From Tubulanus polymorphus (taxonomy: Eukaryota > Nemertea > Palaeonemertea > Tubulaniformes > Tubulanidae): a stretch of 64,000 nucleotides of DNA. This document shows positions 32,008 through 43,640 of this stretch, in pieces. The notes below the pieces were generated by a model. It did no database searches, was not told where the DNA came from, and worked only from the letters and a program-made list of their open reading frames with translations. The translations under genes were made by a program, and so were the position numbers. The stretch lies in assembly GCF_964204645.1 (NCBI RefSeq), contig NC_134027.1:25842485-25906484 (forward strand). The letters are read 5' to 3'. Positions within the stretch are counted from its first letter, which is position 1. Each line of letters starts with the position of its first letter.

Positions 32008-33793
32008 AAACGGTACCGTAGAACTATAATAAGTATATTCACCCTGGATCGAGCCCCAAACTATAGCGGATACAACACGGAGGAATTTTCATCGTTCATG
32101 ACAATTTTAAAATCAAGGCAAAACGTTAAAAAACAAACAATGAAATATTCTTAAAACTACTTGTGCCATTTAAACATTGAATATGCCACTCGTGTCGATA
32201 TTAGTTCAAATTATAATCCAAAGATTCTTTCACTAATTTAGTTATAAAAGGCATAGGTTATCGAATTTAACAATCATTTCATCATCCTCGCTTGCCAGGG
32301 GTCCGGTATCACTCCCGAACTCGCTTCCACCAGCGGGGAACAGCTTTAGCGTAGTGGGTTCGAATCCCTTGACGGGTGAAGATGTCATTTCATCGATTCA
32401 GTTACTTTAGGTGAAATTATGGGATTCGACCATAGCATTCTCAATTTGCTGCTTCGCTACAAATCGGCACAGGCAGAAACCAATGCGCATGCGTTGCATT
32501 AGGTTACGCAGTGACTTTTCTCCGAGATTAGTGAAGGTTAAGTAGACCTGATAATAAAAATAGTTTCCGCATAGTTTTCTGCATTTTTCGGTGGGTTGGC
32601 TACAAATATGCCGCTAAACTCTACCAAATCCACTTCAGTACGACATGAATTTTCGGGGGGAATTTGTAGCCTGCATGTGAGTTACTTTTATTTATGACTT
32701 GAACAAAAATTATCAACCTTTAAGCGGGCTAAACGTAGTCAAGACTTCGTGAACGTGAAGAGAAGGCGTTGTTCGTTGACGTTGTTGTTGCCGTTGGGGC
32801 GCCCTTGTTACCGAGACGACACAATAATCTACACCGAAAAATGAAATCTAGCATTTCTATTGATTTGTTATCCGTTTTAACGCTGAAATAGTCAATAATT
32901 AATACCTTTACATATTGTTGATTATTTTTAAGGAAGTGAATATTTTGCCATAATTATATTAATATGTGAATATTTATATGTGGCTTTATTGTTGTAAATG
33001 CCATTTGGCTATTTGTAATAACATGAACTGATAGAAATAACAATAAAATCATTTCATTAAGTTTAGGGTTAGGGTTTCCATAGGGTTACGCTCTCTAGAG
33101 GGGAGGGTTAGCTAGGTGGTCTGTTTGTTGGGGTCAGCAAATCGTCACCACAATATGTTTGATATAATTCCGTGGTTTTCTTCGAAAAAAATATTCAGTC
33201 CGGAATTTTTGAGGATGTAATTTCTTAGGGATACATTTGAGTCAATCTCTGAAGAAAGTCATAGTCAGAAAGATAGGCAGTATTTGGTGCATGAGGGCAA
33301 CTGGCTGGATACAGTCAGTTGCTCGAATTTGTCGATGTGAGCTAGCTTACGACTGTTCCAGCCAGTTGTTCTACTTTTCAGCAACTAGTTGTACTCAGTT
33401 GCTGTCATATCCGTCGATGTGAGCGCTGCATAATCAACAACACATGGTTGCAACTGACTAAAACAAAGCAAAATGACACATGATTTGTGATGCCCTCAAG
33501 AATATTTGTTAGATAACACATGTCATATGCTGTCGATGTGCGCAATATGGACCTAGAGACTGGCACGAGCTACACAGTTTGTTGGTTTTTGCTTGATTTT
33601 CACTGTGCTCGCTCACTAGCAACTACTGGTAGATATGATCAGTTGCTAGTTCAATGTAGACTAGGCATAAGTTTTAGAGACCGAAACAGGTATTCATCTC
33701 TAGATATAAGAGTAAATGCACCTGACTATTTAAAGAGTCGTGTATTTTTTTCAGTGTTAGATCAGTTAGATAAAACCCTACGAATTAACCACC
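32008..33793. other. Region before the coiled-coil gene
   Basis: Contains a fused A-box/B-box-like run TTTAGCGTAGTGGGTTCGAA at 32345-32364 (degenerate tRNA or SINE remnant), two TTAGGG units at 33062-33077, and an X-box-like site at 32807-32820. Around 33280-33660 GCAACTGG, CAGTTGC and GTCGATGTG words recur, probably an old inverted-repeat element. TTTTTTCAG at 33750-33758 may be the acceptor of the first coding exon. Confidence 0.5.
32807..32820 (+). promoter_or_regulatory. Possible RFX X-box
   Basis: GTTACC-GA-GACGAC fits the X-box form RYYNYY-N(1-3)-RRNRAC. It lies about 1 kb before the coiled-coil start codon. The consensus is loose, so chance matches are common. Confidence 0.25.
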
Positions 33794-33952
33794 ATGCAAA
33801 ACTGCTATACGAAAAAAGATCGCTCCACTGGCGGAGAAATAGCTGACGAACAAAATGAACGTCTGACGACGAAACACATTCAGACGTTATCATTCCTTCA
33901 AGAGATCGTCAACGAAAACAAACAGCTTAAAGATCGTGTTAGCGAATTAGAG
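33794..33952 (+). CDS. Coiled-coil gene exon A
   Basis: 53 codons from ATG to the donor GAG|GTAAAT, phase 0. A polar N-terminus with a KKDRSTGGE segment precedes the first heptads. Confidence 0.78.
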
Positions 33953-36900
33953 GTAAATGGAAATTCGGTATTTCTTGCCCTCGCCACTGAGTTCTTGCCT
34001 TGAAAATTTGCCTTTTCTGACTCCAATTTATGACCGGGTCATTGCATATATGTCAGACCCCTATATTTTTCCCATGTTAACCATTTGGCACCATTGAAAA
34101 CGATTGGCCTGTGCATATCTACCACGGACCAAATTTGGCCTTAGGTTAAAAACTTTTGTTTGGTCGCAACTTTGGTAAGTTAGGCCTAATTGTTGACATT
34201 TCTATTGTAATTTAGGCGCAGATTGCTGAGTGCGCTCATATACACGACCTCGCTGAAAACAGCCAAGACCGAATCAAAGAAATACAAGATCAGTATTTGA
34301 AAAGAGCCGATGAAATAAATGAAATGCTCGTTGAGAAACATAAAGTTGAGGTAGAAAATGAAAATTATTCAAACAACGAATAGAGACAAATAGCGTGATT
34401 TTACGCTTGTGAATTAAATAGAAATAATTTTTCAGTTGAACAAGATAAATCAAGATAAACTGCAAGACGAACAAACGTGGTTTCAGGAGAAACGTCAGGT
34501 ATATATCTGAAGTTAAGAACTTCTTTCTATCATTTTGCTCTAATAATTCTCGTCATTGATTTAATTTATTCCAACGGAGGATATCCAAGGGGAAGAACAG
34601 GGGATCTAAAAATCCCCCTGCTAAAAATGTCACTAGTTTCCCTGAAATTTTACTGGAAAATGAAAATTGTTGAACTGATACTTAAACAGTTTGAGAAGTT
34701 TGTTCTCTGTATTTCTAGAAATGAGTTAATAATGTTTTCCGATGAGTTTTCTTCCAGGGTGCCCTTTTAATTAAACGATAAGCCCTATTTTTGGGGGTGC
34801 ACCCGTGCCTGAATCAGACCTGAGATCCGCATCTGATCCAGAGACTTCAATATTCTTATTAATGATTGATTGATAAGATTTATGAAATGGTTTCCACGGC
34901 TGGTGCTGCAATCTGGGAGCAGAGAATAGCACTGCAGTAACCGTTACAATATCTCTGGAATGTGCTGCCGTCTTGTTTAGAATAGAAAACTAGATGTCAT
35001 TTAACTGCTAGAAGTAACTTCGAATAAAAAGGTCAATTCCTAATCGCTGATATGTATATCATGCAAAACGTCATGGATTATGAATCTATGTTTATGTAGA
35101 ACCAAGTAGTAAGATGTAGAGACAATGTAGTAATTTAAAGGTAGACTACATGTAGTTTCATTCAAGACATGAGTTTAAGCTCGTTTACCCGATGAAGCGC
35201 TGTAGATAAGTAGCGAAAGCTCGTTTATTCGAAATAAAACTAGTTAACCTGTAAAGTATAATGTGTCTCAGTGTTTTACTGATTCGACATAAGTTAGCAC
35301 CAGGCGCCTCAACTTAGCGTCTCTTGCATTATTATCCAAATATTCCCTACACAAATCTACTTTCTCTAAAGTTAATCTCAAAAACTCTTATCATCTCTTA
35401 TCTGTTGCTCATATCTTTCCTTATTCTCTCTCTTGCATTGAGTGCCTGCTGCATTTAAAGGCCCACTCGGAAAAGCGCGCTTCAATATTTATTTGTATTT
35501 TTTTTCTCTGGTTTAAAAAGAATTTTCTCCCCGATTTTGTCGTTCTACTTTTCGTTGACATAAACGTTGAATTGAATTTAAAAAAGTCTCTTCATCTATA
35601 TAGAACGAACTGTAATACCGTTAAACGGCTGAACATTTGAAATTTAAAATGAAACTAATTCCGTTTCTTACGATTCTTCTTATTCCTCGCCCGCTTTAAT
35701 CAAGGCGGTTATCAATATTTTCGTGCGATGCGCGAAATGCGCCCGAAACTAAAATCCGCGCATTCTATCGCGTATCTATCTATCTATATCGCGGTTGTAA
35801 GTGGCGGTGGCGCGGTGTCAATAGCCTCGATACATAAAAAAAGATCGCTTGCATATTGATTAGCCGATTAACATCCATCTTAATTACGCAGCTAGTAAAC
35901 GAGCTGACCCCAGAGCAACTTAACGACAACCGAGCCGGCGAGGAATTTATCGACAACACAAGCTCTATACGCGCATTCGTGTTCCGTATTAATTGCGACA
36001 TTTATCTTAATTAGCTTCTGGGCAAAGATTCATAAGCGAGTCGCGTAGAAGAATTCGTCTGCTGATGAATCGAGTGATTGGAGCGTGGATTCCGCAATAT
36101 TCTCGCTGTCGACGCGCCGTAATGATATTATGAATATATATGTCATTTTTGACCCGTGGATTAATTGAGAGAAAGATGGATGAATGTTTAGATTCGGCGA
36201 CGGTAATCGGGTAATTTTAAGCTTGATTGTCTATGGAAATGAACGTATGATCGGTGTGGAGACTGTCGTCTGCTAACCGCTCGCTCGCTCGCTCGCAGTT
36301 CGTTAACATTCGACGAAAAACAAGCTTCCTATGAAACGCGAATAAAAGAAGAGGGAAAATAATGGAATGATTGAGAACGCGCTTCTCGTCAAGTCATGAC
36401 TATTATTTCCTATGGGTTCCAAGAACTCATCGATTCTTTAAAAACTGGAAAATGTTTTTGAAGGTGCTTGAAACTCCTTTAATTTGAGCAAAATATCAAA
36501 AACTCATTTGCTTGAAACTTTTTCAATTTTGAGAAATAGATTATTAGACACTTTAGAACTTGTACATTAGACTACGCCTAAATCAGTACAGTTGGAACCG
36601 GGATCTTTTTGTTTCCCTATTTACCGAATTAGAAACTGAGTTTAGTAGTGGTGTCGATAATAAAACCGTGCTTTAACAACCACTAAATTACTCAGATAAA
36701 CAGTACTATTCTACCATTGAGATATGAACGTTAAGGCGCTTCCTTGAAATATGAAATGTTCTCCTTTAAAACTCTTTGACAACTTATAATATATCCAAGA
36801 ATGACCGATCTGTATGGACCCTGATATTATATATAAGAATTGTGGCTGTTAGTACGTGTAGGCTGTCGTGAAATTTACTCACACTTCATTGAAATCGTAT

Positions 36901-39900
36901 TTTGTCGCAGTAAAGTATATTTAGCGTGTGACACATGCAAAATGGTTACGTGTTTGATTAGATAATGAATATTAGACCTTGAGTCGGTCCGGTAGTTCTA
37001 TCGTAAGCATTAGCGGGCAGTTCGATTTACGACTTAGATTGTGTCGTCAAGGCATCGCGATAAAATACTTCTTCATATTCATATATCATTCTATATAAAA
37101 CTCTCGAGACATCGACCGCGAGTCTATAAACAACAAACCGCTCCGAATAGTATAGACTTCATTTAAACAATCTTCCGATAAAAGAAACAGTATTTCTGTT
37201 TCTATTTCTGAACTTTTATTGTGATCTTCTTTTTCTGCCATCATTAAAAATTCGCAGATACCACACAATCACGTAGTCCTTACGGGTTTTAGAAATTTGT
37301 TCCTATTCCCTGAAAACGCTATGGAAATGTTGTTTTTTCCACTCTAATTATTTGTCCAAATGATTACTCCAAGGTCGACGGTATTGATAATTGGCATTTA
37401 TTTACACCGAATGCGTTGCCAGTTCTATGTTGGCGATGTGTAACTCAGGGGGTATGAAAATTTTATAATCTGGATATGGAAAATGAAATTGGAAGACCCC
37501 GCAATCAGTTTATTCCAGTCGACCCGTGATATGCCGTTCAGATCGGGGATTCGTCACTCCGCTTCAAACGTTTTCCGTATATTTATAGATATAACTGTTT
37601 ATTTTTGGGCATTTCTGCGTTGAATGTTTTTCAGTTGATGTCCGAAATCGAGAGGCTGGAAAAAGAACTGAAAGCTGGAAGCGAAGGAAACAAGGATTTC
37701 GTCAGCCAACTACAAGTGCGTATAACACAAACGAGTGCATGCTTCGTGTGCCGTCATCACGCCTTCGTTAACGAACTGAACCAACTATATGATATGATAT
37801 ATGATATGATATGATATGATATGATACATGTATGATTTATTTCCAAGTAAAATTCTTACAAAATTAATGAATAAGAAAATTCGTTGAAAATGTAATAATA
37901 TTAAATGAAGGCCTGCTTTGAAGCAACAGATAGCTTATACAAGAAAGCAGCCTTAGAAAAGAGAGCCATATACTTTTCGATATCAAAATTTTTGAACAAG
38001 GTCGAATTTTAACACACTCGATGTCAATATATTTAATCCTGTTGGGGCTTGATAAAAGTGCTCTTGCTATTTGTGGTCGCCACTAACTGACAGGCGAATG
38101 CGTGGTTTATTTATCGTCCTGGGCAAATTATATAAATCTGTGTGTATATGTGCCTTTAATGTGTACATGGATAAATCTATAGTTGAATCTAATTAATCAG
38201 TTCGCGCGCGCGGAGCCGACCGACGATCCATTCACAGACGGAACAGTAGCATACACTTCGGACCGATCCATCTTCTAAAACTGCAGTAGTTCGTACGTCT
38301 GCGATTGCGAGAGCATTTCTGACGCAAATGATTAAAAACTGTCACACGAGACGCGGTTATTGGCGTGCGGTATTAGAACCGGTCACGTGATGTATATGTC
38401 GACCCGGCGAAATCGCTAACGATTCGCGATGACCGATTTTTTTTTTTATTTCGTAGAGATTCTTCGTATTATCAGCGATGCCTACAAATCGAATCAAAAA
38501 TATCAAATCAACTTTATCGAACCGTAACGATGCACAAGTTAATATATATAGTCTTGGATAAACACAATTATAATGAAAGAAACAGAAATAGAGGGGAAAA
38601 TATGGTTACAAGCATCCATTTATATATTTAGATAGTTCAAGCAGAGAAAATTTCAAAAGAAGTGTCTTTATGGAGTATATATGAATTAAGTCTAATTCAC
38701 ATAGTTCATATCAGTGTTTCTTCGATGTGAATATTTTCGGCGGTTAAGCGGGATTCGAAGTCCTCCGGGTTCGAAGTCTTCTATGGACGTATTGCATTCA
38801 AGACAGCGACCGGTTGTTTCTTACAGACACCGACAACTCGGTCGGTGCCCTGTCCTGTCAGTTCGTGTAGATTTATTGACAGTCAATTTCATTACAAATC
38901 TTTTGATTATTAAGTCATTAAGCTCTCAAAACTACTATAACGGCTCCATCGATCACAGCCAGTTTGGTATATTCTTTCGTACGACAGAACCAGTGTCTAT
39001 ATTTATTAGAAAGATGTATATCTCGCTTTTGTACGTTATTTCTTTCCTTTTTGTCATTGCGCTAACAAAGTTTCGAATATGATCCGGGGAATTCGCTGTC
39101 AGTGGCACAACACGGGTTTAAACCCGAGCTCTGTTTATCCGGCTGTCTTTAATTTCATTGCGAGTCTCGTCTTTAATTAGACATGTTTCCCTCGGCGCCC
39201 CGGTCTTTCGCCGGCGCAATTTCGGGATTAATATCTTCTTGTTCCGCGCCATAATTTCATTCACTGTCGGAATTAATTTTCTGTTTGTTATTGATCACCC
39301 TCAGACGAATACGACTTAAAGGCTTTTCTCGTCCGCAAAACAAGGCCAAGGTCAAACGTATATCAATGGCGGCGCGTATGATATTAATTACGTACATTGA
39401 ATCATTAACCTGAAAGCACCGGTCAAAAACTGGTTACCACGGCAACGGTCATCTCTCATCCGCTGCCGCTGATGATGATGATGACGCAGTTGGTTTTATT
39501 TCGACGACTGGTTTATCTTTGATCCGTTAACGACCTCGCGGGACTGGAAGGTGGTCGTGATGATATTAACTGCTGATCGCTGGTGTGAAAAAAAAAAAGC
39601 GAAAGTCAATGGATTTTAATGACGGGTTTTCTATGCAGCGATCTCTTGACGGTTAACGCTCGCCATTATTCTTATTCTGACAGCTGTTTCTGATGCCCAA
39701 CTGAGATCGTGGCATTAATGTGATTTCTATTGGGACGATCCCTATCTTCCCCTGCTACGGTTGTCGATACGGCCGAACCGAGTCGTTACAACGGACTTCA
39801 CAGGGCATCGGAAAATCGATTTCATTATAACCGATACTTCACTGTTGTATCCAGTATGAAATTATTGAAATCGTCCTGTTCGGGACGAAATGATGAAGAA

Positions 39901-40917
39901 TGTTGGTCCTTGGTTGAATATGAACGAAACGCTGTCTCGCACGTCTTACATGGTCGCCGCCATTTTAGTTTAATTCTAGGTTTATTTAGCCAATAAATTC
40001 TCGACAATGTAATATCTGAGGTTCGATTGTATAAGGAATGTTTAATCTTTGGTTTAACCGTTTTCTATACTTAGTAATTTGGTTGCAATTCACCCGCACC
40101 TTCCATATCGATGTTAGCATTAAATCTGGATACTTTCATTGATACAACATTTCCCTTATCCGTAGTCAGCTCATTTCGTTTCACTATTTTTCAGATGTTG
40201 ACTCTAAAATCTGAGGGTATCGAACAAGAAAATGAACGAATGACGGAAGAGATTCGTAATTTAGAGCAGATAAACTCGACTCAGTTGATGGAAATAGAAA
40301 AACTGACGAAAAATAACATCGGCTACAAAAAACTGTCCGACGAAGTTGATTTGTTGGCGCAGAAAAACCGGGAACAACAGCTGAAAATCGACAAACTAGA
40401 AAAACAGCTGAACGACTGCAACGACGAGGAGCAGCGTAAACTAGTGGACCTGCTGAAAACAAAACTATCGAAACTTCACAAAGAGAAATTAACATTCACT
40501 GAGAAAGAAACCGATTTCGCGAGGATTATCGACGAACTCAGAGCCGAGGTCGAAACTTTAAAAGCGCATATCGGCCGATTCGAAGCCGATAAGTTACAGC
40601 TGCTGATGGAGTTAGAATTCGTGCACGGACGCGTTCGCGATTTAGAATCTCAGCTGGTGAAGTATCAGTCGGTCGAACGCGATCGTAACTTCAAGGATTT
40701 CGTCGCCGTAAAACGCACTGTGAATCTATTGAAAGACGAAAACGACGAACTGAAACAGAAACTGGTGACGAAGTCGAAATCGACGAGCATGCTGCCCAGT
40801 TTGAAGGGCACCGAGTCGGGTTATAGTCGAGCGAATTCTCGCCGGGATTCTCTTCACAGACAAGAGCGTAAAGGCAGTACGGCTAGTAATAACGCTTTAC
40901 AACTTTACAGAAAATGA
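33794..40917 (+). CDS. Coiled-coil protein, unidentified, whole gene (5 exons)
   Basis: The coding join is 33794-33952, 34216-34350, 34436-34498, 37635-37715 and 40195-40917, all phase 0, giving 386 residues. The start ATG has context ACCACCATGC, and an in-frame stop lies shortly upstream. From about residue 20 to 345 the protein is almost wholly helical and charged, with heptad-like spacing (for example FLQEIVNENKQLKDRVSELE and LKDENDELKQKLV). There is no transmembrane segment or signal peptide. The last 40 residues form a Ser/Arg-rich, disordered tail (SGYSRANSRRDSLHRQERKG). I do not recognise the family. The length, the coiled coil and nearby X-box-like sites would fit a ciliary or centrosomal protein, but that is inference. 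Confidence 0.8.
34216..34350 (+). CDS. Coiled-coil gene exon B
   Basis: 45 codons between acceptor TAATTTAG and donor GAG|GTAGAA. Reads AQIAECAHIHDLAENSQDRI and continues with charged helix to LVEKHKVE. Confidence 0.78.
34436..34498 (+). CDS. Coiled-coil gene exon C
   Basis: 21 codons between TTTTTCAG and CAG|GTATAT, too short for ordinary ORF calling. Reads LNKINQDKLQDEQTW then FQEKRQ. The intron before it is only 85 bp. Confidence 0.75.
34499..37634. other. Intron C-D of coiled-coil gene
   Basis: No exon recognised. It includes a stretch at about 35690-36360 with many ATTA/TAAT words and CG-rich words, four GCTC units at 36279-36296, and a dispersed repeat at 36405-36760. Confidence 0.5.
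36405..36760. repeat. Dispersed repeat (GAATTAGAAACTGAGTTTAG type)
   Basis: The order GAAGGTGCTTGAAACTCC, GAATTAGAAAC, TTTAGTAGTG, GATAAACAGTAC and GAGATATGAACGT is shared with 41285-41590, and its first part with 43440-43640. Class unknown. Confidence 0.6.
37635..37715 (+). CDS. Coiled-coil gene exon D
   Basis: 27 codons between TTTTTCAG and CAA|GTGCGT. Reads LMSEIERLEKELKAGSEG then NKDFVSQLQ. Confidence 0.75.
37787..37970. repeat. Microsatellite plus retroelement-like tail
   Basis: A (ATATG)n run precedes TTTATTTCCAAG, and TGCTTTGAAGCAACAGATAG matches the copy in Wnt16 intron 2. Confidence 0.5.
39433..39446 (+). promoter_or_regulatory. RFX X-box-like palindrome
   Basis: GTTACC-AC-GGCAAC is close to the perfect X-box GTTRCC-NN-GGYAAC. 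It lies in the last intron of the coiled-coil gene, 750 bp before its final exon. Confidence 0.4.
40195..40917 (+). CDS. Coiled-coil gene exon E (last exon)
   Basis: 240 codons from acceptor TTTTTCAG at 40194 to TGA at 40915-40917. The first codon is ATG, so a shorter product from this exon alone is possible. Long coiled coil, then the basic Ser-rich tail ending LYRK. Confidence 0.85.
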   Translation: MLTLKSEGIEQENERMTEEIRNLEQINSTQLMEIEKLTKNNIGYKKLSDEVDLLAQKNREQQLKIDKLEKQLNDCNDEEQRKLVDLLKTKLSKLHKEKLTFTEKETDFARIIDELRAEVETLKAHIGRFEADKLQLLMELEFVHGRVRDLESQLVKYQSVERDRNFKDFVAVKRTVNLLKDENDELKQKLVTKSKSTSMLPSLKGTESGYSRANSRRDSLHRQERKGSTASNNALQLYRK

Positions 40918-41032
40918 GACGACAATTTACTAAACAACTCGATGAAACGCTCTCGATCAGTTCGTGTTGAAACGATAGCGTACAATCCAAAAATCGAAAT
41001 GAAAGAATGAAATAGAGTCCGAAATAGAACGA

Positions 41033-41240
41033 TTACCACACTCAAACGTGGTGAACGGATAATAAGATAAAATCCCACTATCTACAAATTAAAAGAATTT
41101 TAAAAAAAAGAATCTGAAACACACCTGACGATGATCTCTAGGGTGAAATCGAAACGTCGTGTATTCTATATATTTTAGATTGAATAAATAAATTCTTGTT
41201 TTTAAATTCTTTTAATCTGTAGATAGTGGGTTTTATCTTA
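41033..41240. mobile_element. Inverted-repeat element with internal hairpin, family E, copy 2
   Basis: Outer end CACACTCAAACGTGGTGAAC, then AAGATAAAATCCCACTATCT, and the inverse AGATAGTGGGTTTTATCTTA at the right. The interior has CTGACGATGATCTCTAGGGT then GAAATCGAAACGTCGTG. It begins about 115 bp after the stop of the coiled-coil gene. Confidence 0.75.
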
Positions 41241-41284
41241 GGAGTCCGAAATGTTTCCTTGTGCAGATATTATTCTGAGTCTCT

Positions 41285-41590
41285 ACAAGTCTCAGTCTCC
41301 TTGATCCTTCTGAACTCCTTCTGAACAGAAATTGCTTTTAAAGGTGCTTAAAACTCCCTCAATTTTAAGGAATGTAGTTAGTATAGTTGTACAGTAAACT
41401 ACTCGGTACATTTGGGACCTGGATATTTTTTTGCCCAATTAGGCGCTTATCGAATTAGAAACCGATTTTAGTAGTGTTACGAATACAAATCAAAACCACC
41501 GAATTTATGGTTGGATAAACAGTACCGATTTGGGAGGAGTCTTTAGTAATTGAGATATGAACGTGATGTCGAAACTCCTCAAAATTTAAT
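41285..41590. repeat. Dispersed repeat (as 36405-36760)
   Basis: Shares GGTGCTTAAAACTCCCTCAA, CGAATTAGAAACCGATTTTA, GGATAAACAGTACCGAT and GAGATATGAACGTG with the copy at 36.4 kb. Confidence 0.6.
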
Positions 41591-41609
41591 TCACATTCAC
41601 ACTTGATAT

Positions 41610-41690
41610 TAAAGTGTCATTCCTGAGGATGACTATTAAGATATAGTCGAAACTATTAGCTCAATTCGGACTCTATTCTTCATTCACTTT
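41610..41690 (+). repeat. Hairpin-motif element fragment
   Basis: ATTCCTGAGGATGACTATTA and GATATAGTCGAAACTATTAG, then CTCAATTCGGACTC. The GACTAT/ATAGTC stem is kept. Confidence 0.65.
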
Positions 41691-41894
41691 TGAGAGCAAA
41701 ATCGAAACCAAACAACCACAACATTCATCCTTCGAATGTCTATTTACATGAAATCATAACTACATACATTCGATGTATAAGAGATGTATTATGAGATACA
41801 TAATATTGAAGATTTAACACAATCCACAATCCCCACTGGTTAGTCCACAATCCACACTGTGGTTAATCCACTATCCTTCATATCGATATATCTG

Positions 41895-43400
41895 ATCAGT
41901 TTCGTTGCAGATGTTATATATTGTGTTCTATGTGGTTTGTTGCATTAAACAAACATCCCTCCTTGTGTGTCAACATCTACCTATACAGTTATCTATGAGT
42001 ACTGTTGTAGAAAAACACAAATCCTTGTGAGTCGACATCGACGCCTCAGATGTTATATACAGTAATCTATGTGATTTGTTGCAGTAAACAAACACCCTTC
42101 TTGTTAGTCGACATCGACGCCTCAGATGTTATATACAGTAATCTATGAGGTTTGTTGCAGTAGACAAACATCCATCCTTGTGAGTCGATATCGACGCCTC
42201 AGATGTTATATACAGTAATCTATGAGGTTTGTTGCAGTAGATAAACATCCATCCATGTGAGTCGATATTGACGCCTCAGATGTTATATACAGTAATCTAT
42301 GAGAACGGTTACAGTAAATAAACATCCGTCTTATGTGCCGACACCTGTCTTGTGAGTCGACATCGATGCCTCAGATGTTATATACAGTAATCTATGTGAT
42401 TTGTTGCAGTAGATAAACATCCATCCTTGTGAGTCGATATCGACGCCTCAGATGTTATATACAGTAATCTATGAGAACGGTTACAGTATATAAACACCCG
42501 TCTTATGTGCCGACACCTGTCTTGTGAGTCGACATCGATGCCTCAGATGTTATATACAGTAATCTATGAGGTTTGTTGCAGTAAACAAACACCTGTCTTG
42601 TTAGTGGACATCGACGCCTCAGATGTTATATACAGTAATCTATGTGATTTGTTGCAGTAAACAAACACCCGTCTTGTGAGTCGACATCGACGCCTCAGAT
42701 GTTATATACAGTAATCTATGTGATTTGTTGCAGTAAACAAACACCCTTCTTGTGAGTCCACATCGATGCCTCAGATGTTATATACAGTAATCTATGTGAT
42801 TTGTTGCAGTAGACAAACATCCATCCTTGTGAGTCGATATCGACGCCTCAGATGTTATATACAGTAATCTATGAGAACGGTTACAGTAAATAAACACCCG
42901 TCTTATGTGCCGACACCTGTCTTGTGAGTCGACATCGATGCCTCAGATGTTATATACAGTAATCTATGAGGTTTGTTGCAGTAGATAAACATCCATCCTT
43001 GTGAGTCGACATCGACGCCTCAGATGTTATATACAGTAATCTATGAGGTTTGTTGCAGTAGATAAACATCCATCCTTGTGAGTCGATATCGACGCCTCAG
43101 ATGTTATATACAGTAATCTATGAGGTTTGTTGCAGTAAACAAACACCCTTCTTGTTAGTGGACATCGACGCCTCAGATGTTATATACAGTAATCTATGTG
43201 ATTTGTTGCAGTAAACAAACACCCTTCTTGTGAGTCGACATCGATGCCTCAGATGTTATATACAGTAATCTATGAGTACGGTTACAGTAAATAAACACCA
43301 GTCCTTGTGAGTCGACATCGACGCCCCAGATGTTATATACAGTAATCTATGAGGATGGTTACAGTAAACAAACATCCCTCCCTGTGTGTCGACAGCGAAA
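41895..43400. repeat. 76-bp minisatellite array with longer variant units
   Basis: About 17 units built around GCCTCAGATGTTATATACAG followed by TAATCTATG. The core spacing is 76-77 bp in most units, but 93-96 bp in three of them (near 42274, 42447 and 42845), which carry an extra AACGGTTACAGTAAATAAAC and CTTATGTGCCGACACCTG. The left edge decays into degenerate units. Each short unit contains TTTGTTGCAG and, about 20 bases later, CTTGTGAGTC. Confidence 0.9.
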
Positions 43401-43439
43401 CCAGTTGGTCATACCCACCTTCTTTCCTACTGCTGAGGT

Positions 43440-43640
43440 CACTTTTAAATGTAACAGAATCTCTACGACTCATTGATTCCTTAAAAACTCCTTCTAAACT
43501 AAAAAGGTGCTTGAAAATCCTACATAAAAATATTGAAAATTTTCTCCTTTACTTCTCATTGAAAACTCCTTATATCGACGAAGGACTGTTCCCTAGAGTA
43601 CTGTCTGATTTTACTGAGATTTATTGATATGAAGGCTTCC
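43440..43640. repeat. Dispersed repeat fragment (as 36405-36760)
   Basis: CTCATTGATTCCTTAAAAAC, CTCCTTCTAAACT, GGTGCTTGAAAATCC. The open frame 43349-43627 begins in the minisatellite and continues through this repeat, so it is not a gene. Confidence 0.5.

Larger units (their letters stand above)
37716..40194. other. Intron D-E of coiled-coil gene
   Basis: Starts with a TATGA/ATATGA microsatellite (37787-37825) and a retroelement-like tail (37826-37970). The block 39060-39720 is rich in TTAAT/ATTAA, has an AAGGTCA half-site near 39351, and an X-box at 39433. No exon is seen. Confidence 0.5.

Noticed and set aside
32345-32368. Extra tRNA gene (A-box and B-box-like words)
   Set aside because: The boxes overlap with no room for D and anticodon arms, and no acceptor stem can be formed; at most a SINE remnant.
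33062-33077. Telomere-like TTAGGG
   Set aside because: Only two units; too short for an interstitial telomeric array.
41895-43400. CRISPR-like array
   Set aside because: Units are contiguous with no unique spacers and the context is eukaryotic; it is a minisatellite.
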